A DNA stretch of 64,000 nt, from NCBI RefSeq assembly GCF_030324495.1, contig NZ_JACAGN010000007.1:62001-126000 (forward strand). Direction: 5' to 3'. The position numbers and the translations under genes are program-made. This document shows positions 8,615 through 16,709 of the stretch, piece after piece (position 1 is the stretch's first letter; every line of letters begins with the position of its first letter). The notes below the pieces were generated by a model, which was not told the DNA's origin, made no database searches, and worked only from the letters and a program-made list of their open reading frames with translations. This stretch comes from Myroides sp. 1354. GTDB taxonomy: Bacteria > Bacteroidota > Bacteroidia > Flavobacteriales > Flavobacteriaceae.

Positions 8615-9166
8615 ATGAATAAACAAATCGCCTTAGCTGTATTTGCAAGCGTCTTGACTTTTACAAATTGTCAAAAGAAAAAAGAAGAACAAGCCATTGC
8701 TACACCGATAACAGAAAGAGTAAATACGCCAGAAGAAAAAAAACCTGATTTTATCTTATCCCCTGATCACAAAACCAATACCATCACCTTAGATATTGAC
8801 GGAGACAATAAAGCGGACCGTATTGAAATTGTAAAATCGACATCAGATGGTTTATATGGAATTACAGTTAAAAGAGGAAATGGTGCTTTTGACATCATTG
8901 GTCCTCTTGTAGGTTCTACGCATCGTGCCCTACCTGAAGATATGGAAGATTTAATTTGGGCACAAGATGTAGCGGTAGCAGAAAAAAATACCATCATTTA
9001 TGAAGTAACGGACGAAAATGGTGATCTGCGTGCTGAAGAGGATGTTCCTGAAGACGAAAAAACTGCACTTCCCTATGAAAGTTTGCATTTAAGCATCCCT
9101 GAAAGTTGCGGAAGTGGGTTACTTTATTGGCTAGATGGAACTTATCATTGGCATCAAACAAGCTAA
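8615..9166 (+). CDS. Putative lipoprotein
   Basis: A 183-residue protein with a lipoprotein-type leader MNKQIALAVFASVLTFTNC (lipidated cysteine at about residue 19), a lysine/glutamate-rich tether KKKEEQ, and a mature domain of beta strands including TITLDIDGDNKADRIEIV. That DxDGDxxxD segment resembles an EF-hand/dockerin-like calcium loop found in FG-GAP or VCBS-type repeat proteins. It is 17 bp behind the SUKH-like gene and closes the run with a strong terminator. Function unknown. Confidence 0.7.
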   Translation: MNKQIALAVFASVLTFTNCQKKKEEQAIATPITERVNTPEEKKPDFILSPDHKTNTITLDIDGDNKADRIEIVKSTSDGLYGITVKRGNGAFDIIGPLVGSTHRALPEDMEDLIWAQDVAVAEKNTIIYEVTDENGDLRAEEDVPEDEKTALPYESLHLSIPESCGSGLLYWLDGTYHWHQTS

Positions 9167-9170
9167 ATAC

Positions 9171-9206
9171 AAAAAGCGCTATCCAAAATTGAATAGCGCT
9201 TTTTTT
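9171..9206 (+). terminator. Terminator closing the SUFU-SUKH run
   Basis: Stem of 12 bp (AAAAAGCGCTAT at 9171-9182 with its complement at 9193-9204) with a T tract. The A tract on the left means it could also serve the convergent DUF695 gene, which ends at 9206. Confidence 0.85.
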
Positions 9207-10294
9207 TATCCTTTATACCGTTCAAAAGATTGCCAATATTTATCCTTATAAATAGCGTAAGAAACGCTAAAATTGTCGCTGTATTTTTTCTTTATTTGAT
9301 CCACAACTTGAGCAGGTTCTCTAAAATCTTTACACGCGAAGAAAATATCTCTATTTCCATCCACTGTTTCTCTACCGATATTTAAATACCCTTGTGCATC
9401 AGGTAAAATCTCAATAAGCTCGTCTTCAAACGCATTCAATAACTGATATGTATGTTCGTCTGGGAATCCATTTTCATTGGCTTTAAACGCAATTTCTACG
9501 CGGACAATCCAAGGATGTGAAGCTTTGGCATCCCAATCTAAAAGCGTGCGATTAATCATAGCGATTAAAGGCATTCCATTATCAAGCTTTGCTTCTAATC
9601 CAATATAATCATCATTTTCTGTATTATAACGCGTTCCTTCATATTTCTCAATAAACTCCTTCTCACGCCATACAAGATAATCTTTAAGTTTTAAAATCGG
9701 AATTAGCTCTGCTTCTGCTTGCTCTAGTCCTACTACTTTTAGACTATCAATCGAAGTGATTGCATTTAATTCACCTAATAAATTATCCAAAAACACATAG
9801 ATTCCATTGGTAATTACTGGACGATCGCTTTCTACAAAATCATCGTAAACGATAACTAAGTCAACTTCATCTGGGTAAGCTGGATGCTCTATTGCATAGA
9901 AATTAATTTTCTCTTTGGAGAATTCATAATTATTCATTCGGATATTAAAGCGATTAATATCTACAGCGGGTTTTAATGCAGTAAACTTCCAATGAGGTAA
10001 TTGTGGAGCCGCTTGCACTAAATCTTCGATAAAAGCAACATTTTTCACAATACCATCTGGGGTAAAGATTAACTCTGCCGTATTATTGTCCATCATCCCT
10101 GATAGAAAATAAACCCCTTCTCTTACTTCTTGTAATTTAGGTGCTAAGCGATCGAAAAACTTTTCTTCGATCGCATCGCGGTCTTGAACCACTTTATGAA
10201 ACGTTTGTTCATTTTCCTGAAACCATTGCCAAAACTCTTCAATGGTGTGAATTGGTTTTTCTTTTTTAGCAAAAATATTTTTTAATATACTCAT
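9206..10294 (-). CDS. DUF695 domain protein
   Basis: A 362-residue soluble protein. The N-terminal part starts with the DUF695-like TIEEFWQWFQENEQTF and AIEEKFFDRLAPKLQEV helices followed by a VYFLSGMMDNNTAELIFTPDG strand region; the second half continues with an alternating strand/helix fold ending near the C-terminus. DUF695 has no established biochemical role. It is convergent with the SUFU-SUKH run and is followed on the same strand, upstream, by a PH/GRAM-like membrane protein 50 bp away. The assignment rests on recognising the N-terminal pattern. Confidence 0.75.
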   Translation of the reverse strand: MSILKNIFAKKEKPIHTIEEFWQWFQENEQTFHKVVQDRDAIEEKFFDRLAPKLQEVREGVYFLSGMMDNNTAELIFTPDGIVKNVAFIEDLVQAAPQLPHWKFTALKPAVDINRFNIRMNNYEFSKEKINFYAIEHPAYPDEVDLVIVYDDFVESDRPVITNGIYVFLDNLLGELNAITSIDSLKVVGLEQAEAELIPILKLKDYLVWREKEFIEKYEGTRYNTENDDYIGLEAKLDNGMPLIAMINRTLLDWDAKASHPWIVRVEIAFKANENGFPDEHTYQLLNAFEDELIEILPDAQGYLNIGRETVDGNRDIFFACKDFREPAQVVDQIKKKYSDNFSVSYAIYKDKYWQSFERYKG

Positions 10295-10344
10295 AAATAA
10301 TAGTATTCACTTTCACAAGGTTATCCTCTTAAAAGCTATAGTGT

Positions 10345-10869
10345 TCATATAATTTTATTTTGAATGGCTGCTACCCAAATTTGCGGTTCATTTACTCGAA
10401 ATTTAAACGTTCTATTTTCTTTCGTACGAATAAGAATTCCAAACTCAACTAACCACATCGATTTGTAAACTTCCACTTGTACAATGTTTTCAAAATCTAT
10501 TGTCAACGGACTTTCTACAAAATTTGTTGTTTCAGGTGTAAAAATCAGTTGTTTTTCTCTTGCATACAAAACACCCATAATCCCTGATGTTTTTACTATT
10601 TGATGCGCTACTCCATAAAAAGAAACCTCTTGATGCCCCATAACATCAACTATCGATTTTTCCCGTATTTTTAGCTTCAATCGAAAGAAAACAAAATACC
10701 AAAATAAAGCAAAAAAAGCAACTTGAAAGACAACTTGAATGGGATCAATTGGCTCTTTACTCAAAAGTCGAAAAAGACAGTGAACAAGCGCATAACTTAC
10801 CCCCATGATTACTCCAAAATAAACGCGATATTGTTTACTTAGTTCTACTGTATCACCACCAATTTTCAT
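10345..10869 (-). CDS. Membrane protein with GRAM/bacterial-PH-like domain
   Basis: A 174-residue protein. Two hydrophobic helices lie at about 15-35 and 42-62; the following 100 residues look like a GRAM/PH barrel: GVLYAREKQLIFTP, then SPLTIDFENIVQVEV, FGILIRTKENRTFKFRV and a final PQIWVAAIQ helix. Such domains commonly bind lipids or anchor complexes at membranes. It is 50 bp upstream of the DUF695 gene on the same strand, so the pair may be an operon. The domain call is by pattern, with no known close family. Confidence 0.6.
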   Translation of the reverse strand: MKIGGDTVELSKQYRVYFGVIMGVSYALVHCLFRLLSKEPIDPIQVVFQVAFFALFWYFVFFRLKLKIREKSIVDVMGHQEVSFYGVAHQIVKTSGIMGVLYAREKQLIFTPETTNFVESPLTIDFENIVQVEVYKSMWLVEFGILIRTKENRTFKFRVNEPQIWVAAIQNKII

Positions 10870-10916
10870 TTTGTTTTTGTTTAAAGATACCGAATTTAAA
10901 AACAGAGCCTACTTCT

Positions 10917-11558
10917 CTACTTATTTTTTTTCATTTTTGCTTTGATAAACTCAAAAATAATGGGTAAGATCGACACAAAAATAATTAACAAGGCAATTTT
11001 AGAAAAGTTATCCTTTACAATAGGTAGATTCCCTAAAAAGTAACCAGCCAAAGTTAAACCAACGACCCAAATAATACCGCCAATCACATTATAGGTCATG
11101 AAAATACGATACCGCATACTCCCTACTCCTGCAACAAAAGGTGCTAACGTACGTACAATAGGAATGAATCGAGCGATAACAATGGTGCGCTCTCCATATT
11201 TCTCATAAAAAGCATGGGTTTTATCGAGGTGTTCTTCTTTAATGACCTGCTTGCCAAATAAGCGAATATTCGTCATGCGCATGCCTACTTTTCGACCGAT
11301 ATAATAATTTAAAGAATCTCCGGAAATAGCGGCAATCAACAAGAGTATAATGGCCACAGTAATGTCTAATTCTGACGATTGAGCCACGAGCATTCCCGTT
11401 GCAAAAAGCAAAGAATCTCCAGGTAAAAAAGGCATAATAACCAATCCTGTCTCTACAAAAATAATCAAGAATAAAATAGCGTAGATCCAAGCTCCATAAT
11501 CTGCAATAAGCATATGTAAGTATTGGTCAATGTGAAAGATAAAATCTAATAACTCCAT
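10917..11558 (-). CDS. DedA family membrane protein
   Basis: A 213-residue integral membrane protein of the DedA/SNARE-associated superfamily, which acts in lipid-carrier or phospholipid translocation across the inner membrane. Characteristic segments are FVETGLVIMPFLPGDSLLFATGML, ISGDSLNYYIGRKVG, the cytoplasmic FYEKYGERTIVIARFIPIVRTLAPFVAGVG with its conserved arginines, and a final GYFLGNLPIVKDNF helix. Length and order are typical. It is transcribed alone, 47 bp from the PH/GRAM-like gene. Confidence 0.93.
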   Translation of the reverse strand: MELLDFIFHIDQYLHMLIADYGAWIYAILFLIIFVETGLVIMPFLPGDSLLFATGMLVAQSSELDITVAIILLLIAAISGDSLNYYIGRKVGMRMTNIRLFGKQVIKEEHLDKTHAFYEKYGERTIVIARFIPIVRTLAPFVAGVGSMRYRIFMTYNVIGGIIWVVGLTLAGYFLGNLPIVKDNFSKIALLIIFVSILPIIFEFIKAKMKKNK

Positions 11559-11702
11559 GTTTTTCTAAAAGTGAGTATAAAATTGAACGATTTAGTTTGT
11601 CTCACAAAGATGTAAAGATTATTCTAATTAGAAAGAAAAAAAATAGCCTTTCTCCCTTCTATTTTTTATTCATCTAATTTCTCATTTCTGCTTAGATTAG
11701 TT

Positions 11703-11710
11703 TATGTTTG
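11703..11710 (+). promoter_or_regulatory. -7 box for the PLDc_N-like small gene
   Basis: TATGTTTG fits TAnnTTTG. It contains the ATG at 11704, so transcription would start after that codon; translation must then begin at the later ATG at 11749. Confidence 0.5.
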
Positions 11711-11748
11711 CCCTTATTATACATACACTAAAAAAAATTACAGCAAAG

Positions 11749-11940
11749 ATGAGTATACTATTCTGGCAAGTACTGCTAATCGCCCTTTTTCTCTTTACGA
11801 TTTACAATTTGTATAAAGTAAGTCAATCAAAAGAAAGTACCAGTCAGAAACTTCTTTATGCCTTTCTAATCTTGTTTTTCCCTCTTTTAGGCAGTCTCTT
11901 TTATTTTTTTGTGAGTCGAAACAAGCAAAAAATCAATTAA
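11749..11940 (+). CDS. PLDc_N-like small membrane protein
   Basis: A 63-residue protein with two transmembrane helices (residues about 3-22 and 36-54) joined by YKVSQSKESTSQK and ending in a basic tail SRNKQKIN. The pattern LLYAFLILFFPLLGSLFYFF matches the PLDc_N domain (phospholipase D nuclease N-terminal), which often occurs as a stand-alone membrane anchor. I chose the ATG at 11749 because the ATG at 11704 falls inside a TATGTTTG promoter box and its extra residues do not add a signal. Function unknown. Confidence 0.7.
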   Translation: MSILFWQVLLIALFLFTIYNLYKVSQSKESTSQKLLYAFLILFFPLLGSLFYFFVSRNKQKIN

Positions 11941-12038
11941 TTTTTTACTTCATTAACATCCTTTTTTTAGTATCATCGTGATTGATTGGGAAAAAATAAA
12001 TATTTTTATCTATTCAATAGGAGATTAAAATTGAAATC

Positions 12039-12284
12039 ATGATGTTGTTATCCCTACTTACAGCTAGCCCTCTAGGAACAAACCTCGTTTCCCTACAAAC
12101 GATTACGGGTATGTTACACCTTTGTTTTGGTGTTGCTTTTTTAATTATTTTCCTGCGCTTTTGTCGAGATTATTTCATTTATAAACACCGATTTCCTCAA
12201 GCGATACAAAGGCGAAAAGCTCCCTTAATTGTGTTGGCTATCGTTTATGCTGTAACGATGTTTGCTATTTATTTTTTATGGTAA
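12039..12284 (+). CDS. Small membrane protein of unknown function
   Basis: An 81-residue protein with two predicted transmembrane helices (about 22-40 and 62-80) flanking a strongly basic loop FIYKHRFPQAIQRRKAPL. The start is the first of two adjacent ATG codons. It is followed by a purine-rich heptamer tract and nothing else on this strand. No family recognised; I include it because the hydrophobic/basic layout is clearly protein-like and the neighbouring bases have no competing frame. Confidence 0.6.
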   Translation: MMLLSLLTASPLGTNLVSLQTITGMLHLCFGVAFLIIFLRFCRDYFIYKHRFPQAIQRRKAPLIVLAIVYAVTMFAIYFLW

Positions 12285-12293
12285 GAGAACTGA

Positions 12294-12321
12294 GAGAGAA
12301 GAGAGAAGAGAGAAGAGAGAA
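12294..12321. repeat. Heptanucleotide repeat (GAGAGAA)x4
   Basis: Four exact tandem copies of GAGAGAA start 10 bp after the stop of the small membrane protein gene. Related purine-rich tracts follow the stop codons at 33900 and 34234, so this may be a recurring 3'-end element of this genome. Confidence 0.8.
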
Positions 12322-12378
12322 GAAATCAGAGCGAAGCAGAAATTCATCACCTCATCACCTTACAACCAGCAACTCCAC

Positions 12379-12406
12379 AAAAAAAGGAAGACCTTTCAGC
12401 CTTCCT
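12379..12406 (-). terminator. Terminator of the ABC exporter/response regulator operon
   Basis: On the minus strand AGGAAG (12406-12401) pairs with CTTCCT (12390-12385), followed by T6 to 12379. It lies 50 bp after the last gene of that operon. Confidence 0.65.
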
Positions 12407-12455
12407 CTGTATATATCCGTACTTTCACTTACATCGTGTTAGCCGTTAACTAATT

Positions 12456-13094
12456 TTAATTTTCTTCGTCTTCTTCGTAAAAATCAAGCCATTCTGCGTC
12501 TTCTGTCATGGTTTTGTCAATGAACATATCCATTTGCTCAATATAATCTGTAGCGAAATAAACGCGTTGTGTTTTTCCAATACTTTCAGACAAGCGATAC
12601 AAACGCGGTTCGTGTCTGTTTCTCAATTGTTGATCCACATCGTCAATCATATACATCTTCAATTGATTCACATCAAATCCTGCCCCGCTAAACATTAAGT
12701 TTAGACGTTCTGCTGTTCCGATTAGAATATCATTTCCCAAAGACATTTGATTTTTATCATCATCTAAATCTGTATAATCGTGAACTCCATATACGCGGAT
12801 ATTCATCTTATCTCCAATTCGATCGAACTCTTCTACTAAGCGTTCCACTTCAAATTTGTCTTTTACAACGATTAAAACACGAGTAGAAATCATATCATCA
12901 ACGGGTGCTTCTACACGTTGTAATGCAGCGATAATTAGCGCTGTCGTTTTTCCTTCTTCTTTGGGTGCAAGTAAAACAAAATCCTGTCCACTTTTAATGC
13001 GACCAAACGTTGATTTTTGTAGTATAGTTGGTTCTTCAAATCCCAATTGACTCAAGTTATTTTGTAGAACCGGGTGTATTTTTTTTAACTTCAT
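12456..13094 (-). CDS. DEAD-box helicase-like protein, single RecA domain with degenerate motifs
   Basis: A 212-residue protein that follows the plan of DEAD-box domain 1 only: a Q-motif-like FEEPTILQKSTFGRIKSGQDFVLLAP, a Walker A position reading APKEEGKTT instead of AxTGSGKT, a motif II position reading IDDVD instead of DEAD, and an FATD in place of SAT. The second RecA domain is absent and the tail is acidic (EDAEWLDFYEEDEEN). Both ATP-binding and hydrolysis motifs are altered, so activity is doubtful and a scaffold or RNA-binding role is possible. The start at 13094 is used: the upstream start at 13109 would overlap the response regulator's stop, while 13094 lies 1 bp after it. The length is normal for the Flavobacteriaceae subgroup I know by pattern only. 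Confidence 0.7.
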   Translation of the reverse strand: MKLKKIHPVLQNNLSQLGFEEPTILQKSTFGRIKSGQDFVLLAPKEEGKTTALIIAALQRVEAPVDDMISTRVLIVVKDKFEVERLVEEFDRIGDKMNIRVYGVHDYTDLDDDKNQMSLGNDILIGTAERLNLMFSGAGFDVNQLKMYMIDDVDQQLRNRHEPRLYRLSESIGKTQRVYFATDYIEQMDMFIDKTMTEDAEWLDFYEEDEEN

Positions 13095-13095
13095 A

Positions 13096-14268
13096 TTATT
13101 TTGTAGCAAATAGCTTTACATCTTCTAGTGTTACTTCATTTCCTCCTAAGATAATTAAGCGCTCAATGACATTGCGCAGCTCTCGGATATTTCCACTCCA
13201 ATCGTATTGTTGCAATAAGGCGACTGCCTCAGCTGTAAATTTCTTAGGCGCCGTTCCTTGTTCTGCAGCAATTTGTTTGACAAAGTGTTCCAACAGCAAA
13301 GGTATATCATCTCGACGGTCATTCAAAGCAGGTACCTTAATTAATATAACAGCCAATCGATGATATAAATCTTCTCTGAAGCGTCCTTCTTCAATTTCTT
13401 TGCGCAAATCTTTATTGGTAGCAGCCAATACGCGAACGTCTATTTTTTGATCTTTCTCTGCTCCAACGCGTGTAATTACGTTTTCTTGTAAAGCTCGTAA
13501 TACTTTGGCCTGAGCAGATAGACTCATATCTCCAATTTCATCTAAAAAGATGGTTCCTTTATCGGCAAGTTCAAACTTTCCTGGACGATCTTTAACCGCT
13601 GAAGTAAAAGCTCCTTTCACGTGACCAAACAACTCACTTTCGATTAGTTCTGCTGGAATAGCTGCACAGTTTACTTCAATCAACGGCTTTACGGATCTCG
13701 AACTTTGAGCGTGAATTTGGTGAGCAACTAATTCTTTTCCTGTTCCATTCGGTCCGGTAATTAATACACGAGCCTCTGTAGGAGCTACCTTTTCTATCAT
13801 TGCTTTAATTTGCTCAATAGATTCGTTTTTCCCTATAATCTCGTATTTTTTAGATACTTTTTTCTTTAAAATCGTGTTCTCAACTACGAGCTGACTCTTG
13901 TCTAATGCATTGCGGACAGTAGTCAATAAGCGATTTAAATCGGGTGGTTTTGAAATATAATCAAAGGCTCCTAATTTCATTGTGTTGATTGCCGTTTCCA
14001 AATCACCATGTCCTGAGATCATCACGAAAACTGTTTCTGGTTTTATTTTTTTGGCTTCAACCAACAACTCATCCCCACTCATTTTAGGCATTTTGATATC
14101 AGAGATAACCAAGTCATAATCTTCTTGGGCAATCTTTTTCAATCCTTCTTCTCCATCTTCTGCCGTATCTACTTTATAGGAAGGAGATTCATCTTCTAGT
14201 ATACGAGCCAAAACGCGGCGAATAGCAGCCTCATCCTCTACAATTAATATCTTAGATTCTTTACCCAT
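13096..14268 (-). CDS. Sigma-54-type response regulator without DNA-binding domain
   Basis: A 390-residue protein. Residues 5-120 form a receiver domain with phosphoacceptor D57 (VISDIKM), the acidic pair in VEDE, T/S at ISGHGD and K107 in ISKPPD. Residues about 143-375 form an AAA+ domain with Walker A GPNGTGKE (172-179), Walker B FLDEIGD (241-247) and a final WSGNIRELRN. The sigma-54-contacting loop reads GAFTSA (219-224) instead of GAFTGA. The protein ends soon after the AAA+ lid (NEVTLEDVKLFATK), where NtrC relatives have a Fis-type helix-turn-helix. It sits between the NatB-type permease (23 bp) and the DEAD-box-like gene (1 bp). It may act on RNA polymerase in solution or on another target. 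Confidence 0.9.
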   Translation of the reverse strand: MGKESKILIVEDEAAIRRVLARILEDESPSYKVDTAEDGEEGLKKIAQEDYDLVISDIKMPKMSGDELLVEAKKIKPETVFVMISGHGDLETAINTMKLGAFDYISKPPDLNRLLTTVRNALDKSQLVVENTILKKKVSKKYEIIGKNESIEQIKAMIEKVAPTEARVLITGPNGTGKELVAHQIHAQSSRSVKPLIEVNCAAIPAELIESELFGHVKGAFTSAVKDRPGKFELADKGTIFLDEIGDMSLSAQAKVLRALQENVITRVGAEKDQKIDVRVLAATNKDLRKEIEEGRFREDLYHRLAVILIKVPALNDRRDDIPLLLEHFVKQIAAEQGTAPKKFTAEAVALLQQYDWSGNIRELRNVIERLIILGGNEVTLEDVKLFATK

Positions 14269-14291
14269 TATCTTTATAATTTAGCACGAGA

Positions 14292-15596
14292 TTAATATTT
14301 TAACCACTTATATAATTCTTTCCATGAAGGGCGTTTTCCGTACATCAATATACCTATTCGATAAATTTTTGCTGCTAACCATACTGTTAAGATAAAGGTA
14401 GCAAATAACAAGACAATAGACACGATTACTTGCCAAATGGGAACTCCAAAAGGAATACGCATCAACATCACAATAGGTGAAGTAAATGGAATCATAGAGA
14501 ATACAGTAGCAACCGTTCCGTGAGGGTCTTTAATCACGGTAAAGAAACCAATGTAAACCCCTAACATCAAGGGCAACATCACAGGAAATAAGAATTGCTG
14601 TGTATCGGTTTCATTATCCACTGCCGCTCCAATAGCAGCATACAAAGAGCTGTATAGAAAATACCCACCAATAAAGAAAATGATAAAGTAAACAAACCAC
14701 GTCAACAAGGGTAAACTCATGATTTCAGAGATGTAATTCTGTATATTACTCATGACACTGGTATCCATAGTCGTAGCCATTTGAGCCGCTTCTAAATTCG
14801 CAGCCCCTGCATTCAATCCGAAAACAGATGTTGCTACCAACATTAAAATACCACCTACAACTCCCCAAATTAGAAATTGCAACAAACCTGCCATCGAGGT
14901 ACCAATAATTTTTCCCATCATCAATTGGAATGGTTTAACAGAAGAAATAATTACCTCAATAATACGATTTGTTTTTTCTTCAATTACAGAGCGCATCACC
15001 ATATTTCCGTAGATAATAATAAACATCATGATACAGTAACCAAATAAAGATCCAATGAATATTTTAATTTCATTCAATCCCTTTACAGTTTGTTCACCCG
15101 AGGCTTTTTCTAAATGTAAGTTTACTTCTGCTTGATTTTCCTTGATAATTTGCGGATCAATTCCCCTTGCTACCAAATTCAAACTAGAAACTTTATTTTC
15201 TATAATTGATTCAATCTTACTGATAAAAGCAATGCCTGGGCTTTCATTTGAAATATAGTAAACGGACTTTTCGTAATCCGTGATTTGTTCTTGTTTGGGT
15301 ATATACAACAAGCCATCGTATTTCTCAGCCAAGACACTATCTTTTAAAATAGCGATTGGCACTGCGGATAGATTCTGGTATTTATATTCTTCTGAACTTT
15401 CAAAATCTCCACTAAAGATTCCACTCTCATCGTGAATAGCAATGACTTTCGTCGTTGACTTCATTGTACTTAAATAACCGATAAGCACTGCAATTGCTAC
15501 AAAAAAGAGAGGGGCTAAGAAAGTCATAACAATAAATGCTTTATTACGCGCCTTGGCAATAAACTCTCTTTTTATAATTAGTTTTAAAACACTCAT
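14292..15596 (-). CDS. ABC-2 exporter permease, NatB-like
   Basis: A 434-residue integral membrane protein with one helix near the N-terminus (MSVLKLIIKREFIAKARNKAF leading into FLAPLFFVAIAVLIGYL), a large external loop (about 45-190) and five or six helices in the C-terminal half, including YCIMMFIIIYG, the VIEEKTNRIIEVIISSVKP motif typical of ABC-2 permeases, LLQFLIWGVVGG and GVYIGFFTVI. The order and the EEKTNRIIEV signature point to the NatB/YhaP branch, which exports sodium or related substrates together with its ATPase. It begins 2 bp after the ATPase stop and is coupled to it. Confidence 0.9.
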   Translation of the reverse strand: MSVLKLIIKREFIAKARNKAFIVMTFLAPLFFVAIAVLIGYLSTMKSTTKVIAIHDESGIFSGDFESSEEYKYQNLSAVPIAILKDSVLAEKYDGLLYIPKQEQITDYEKSVYYISNESPGIAFISKIESIIENKVSSLNLVARGIDPQIIKENQAEVNLHLEKASGEQTVKGLNEIKIFIGSLFGYCIMMFIIIYGNMVMRSVIEEKTNRIIEVIISSVKPFQLMMGKIIGTSMAGLLQFLIWGVVGGILMLVATSVFGLNAGAANLEAAQMATTMDTSVMSNIQNYISEIMSLPLLTWFVYFIIFFIGGYFLYSSLYAAIGAAVDNETDTQQFLFPVMLPLMLGVYIGFFTVIKDPHGTVATVFSMIPFTSPIVMLMRIPFGVPIWQVIVSIVLLFATFILTVWLAAKIYRIGILMYGKRPSWKELYKWLKY

Positions 15597-15598
15597 AA

Positions 15599-16522
15599 TT
15601 ATTTACTTACAGTTTGAATAAAAATATCATTTGCCGTTGGTAGTTTTTCGACGAAATGAGTTACTTGTCCATTGTTGGCTAAAATATGCAACAATTCATT
15701 GGGCATGGCTTGTCCAAGGTCAATTTCTAATTGCAACTCGTCATTTAAAGATTTGAATGACGTAGGCTGAACGGTAAATTTTTGAGACAATTCAAACATT
15801 AATCGGTGTACATCACTAGATAGGATTCCTACTTGATATAGATTCGTGCGAAAATCTCTTTTCACATCGACTAATCTTCCTTCAATTAGTTTATTTGATT
15901 TGTGGATTAAAGCAATATAGTCACACATTTCCTCTACGCTTTCCATGCGGTGAGTAGAAAAGATAATTGTTGCTCCTTTTTCTTTGAGCTCTAGTATTTC
16001 ATCTTTGATGATATTGGCATTTACGGGATCGAATCCAGAAAAAGGTTCATCAAAAATCAACAATTTAGGTTTGTGTAAAACCGTAACTACAAACTGGATT
16101 TTCTGTGCCATCCCTTTTGATAGTTCTTGGATTTTTTTGTCCCACCATCCTTTGATATCTAACTTATCGAACCAATAGTCCAATTGTTCTTTGGCTTCGG
16201 CCTTACTCAATCCTTTGAGTTGAGCTAAATAAAGCGCCTGTTCTCCCACTTTCATGGTTTTATACAGCCCTCTTTCTTCAGGCATATAACCGATATCTTT
16301 AATATGATGAGGACTTAAAGCCTGACCATCCAAAATAATTTGCCCTTGATCAGGATAAGTGATTTGATTTATAATTCGGATGAGGGATGTTTTTCCTGCC
16401 CCATTAGGGCCTAATAAACCGTAAATAGATCCTTTCGGTACGGTAAGAGAAACATTATTTAAAGCTATTTTATCAGAATATCTTTTTTCTACATTCTTAA
16501 CTTCTAAGATAGGTTGCATCAA
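15599..16522 (-). CDS. ABC exporter ATPase, NatA-like
   Basis: A 307-residue ATP-binding subunit. It has Walker A LLGPNGAGKTSLIR (about 34-47), a Q-loop near YPDQGQI, the signature ELSKGMAQKIQ, Walker B LLIFDEPFSGFDP and the switch histidine in FSTHRMES. The C-terminal 80 residues form the regulatory extension common in this branch (SSDVHRLMFELS, then QVTHFVEKLPTANDIF). With the permease 2 bp downstream it should form an exporter; the NatA-type family often moves Na+ or is induced by membrane stress, but the substrate is not readable here. It starts the four-gene operon. Confidence 0.92.
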   Translation of the reverse strand: MMQPILEVKNVEKRYSDKIALNNVSLTVPKGSIYGLLGPNGAGKTSLIRIINQITYPDQGQIILDGQALSPHHIKDIGYMPEERGLYKTMKVGEQALYLAQLKGLSKAEAKEQLDYWFDKLDIKGWWDKKIQELSKGMAQKIQFVVTVLHKPKLLIFDEPFSGFDPVNANIIKDEILELKEKGATIIFSTHRMESVEEMCDYIALIHKSNKLIEGRLVDVKRDFRTNLYQVGILSSDVHRLMFELSQKFTVQPTSFKSLNDELQLEIDLGQAMPNELLHILANNGQVTHFVEKLPTANDIFIQTVSK

Positions 16523-16607
16523 TCGATCTTTTATATTTCTCGTAAAAATAAATCATTTATTTCAACTTGCGAAGTACAAGGTATATTTTGATGACAAATA
16601 GGTATAA

Positions 16608-16640
16608 AAAAACCCAACCTTATATTACTATAAGGTTGGG
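16608..16640 (-). terminator. Terminator of grpE-dnaJ
   Basis: CCCAACCTTATA at 16613-16624 pairs with TATAAGGTTGGG at 16629-16640; on the minus strand it is followed by a T run. It lies between dnaJ and the ABC exporter ATPase, so the two units are separate transcripts. Confidence 0.85.
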
Positions 16641-16709
16641 AAAAATTGCTATGAAAAAGAAAATCCACTGTTTAATAAGTGTGCATCAAATGTATGACTT
16701 CTTTTCTAA

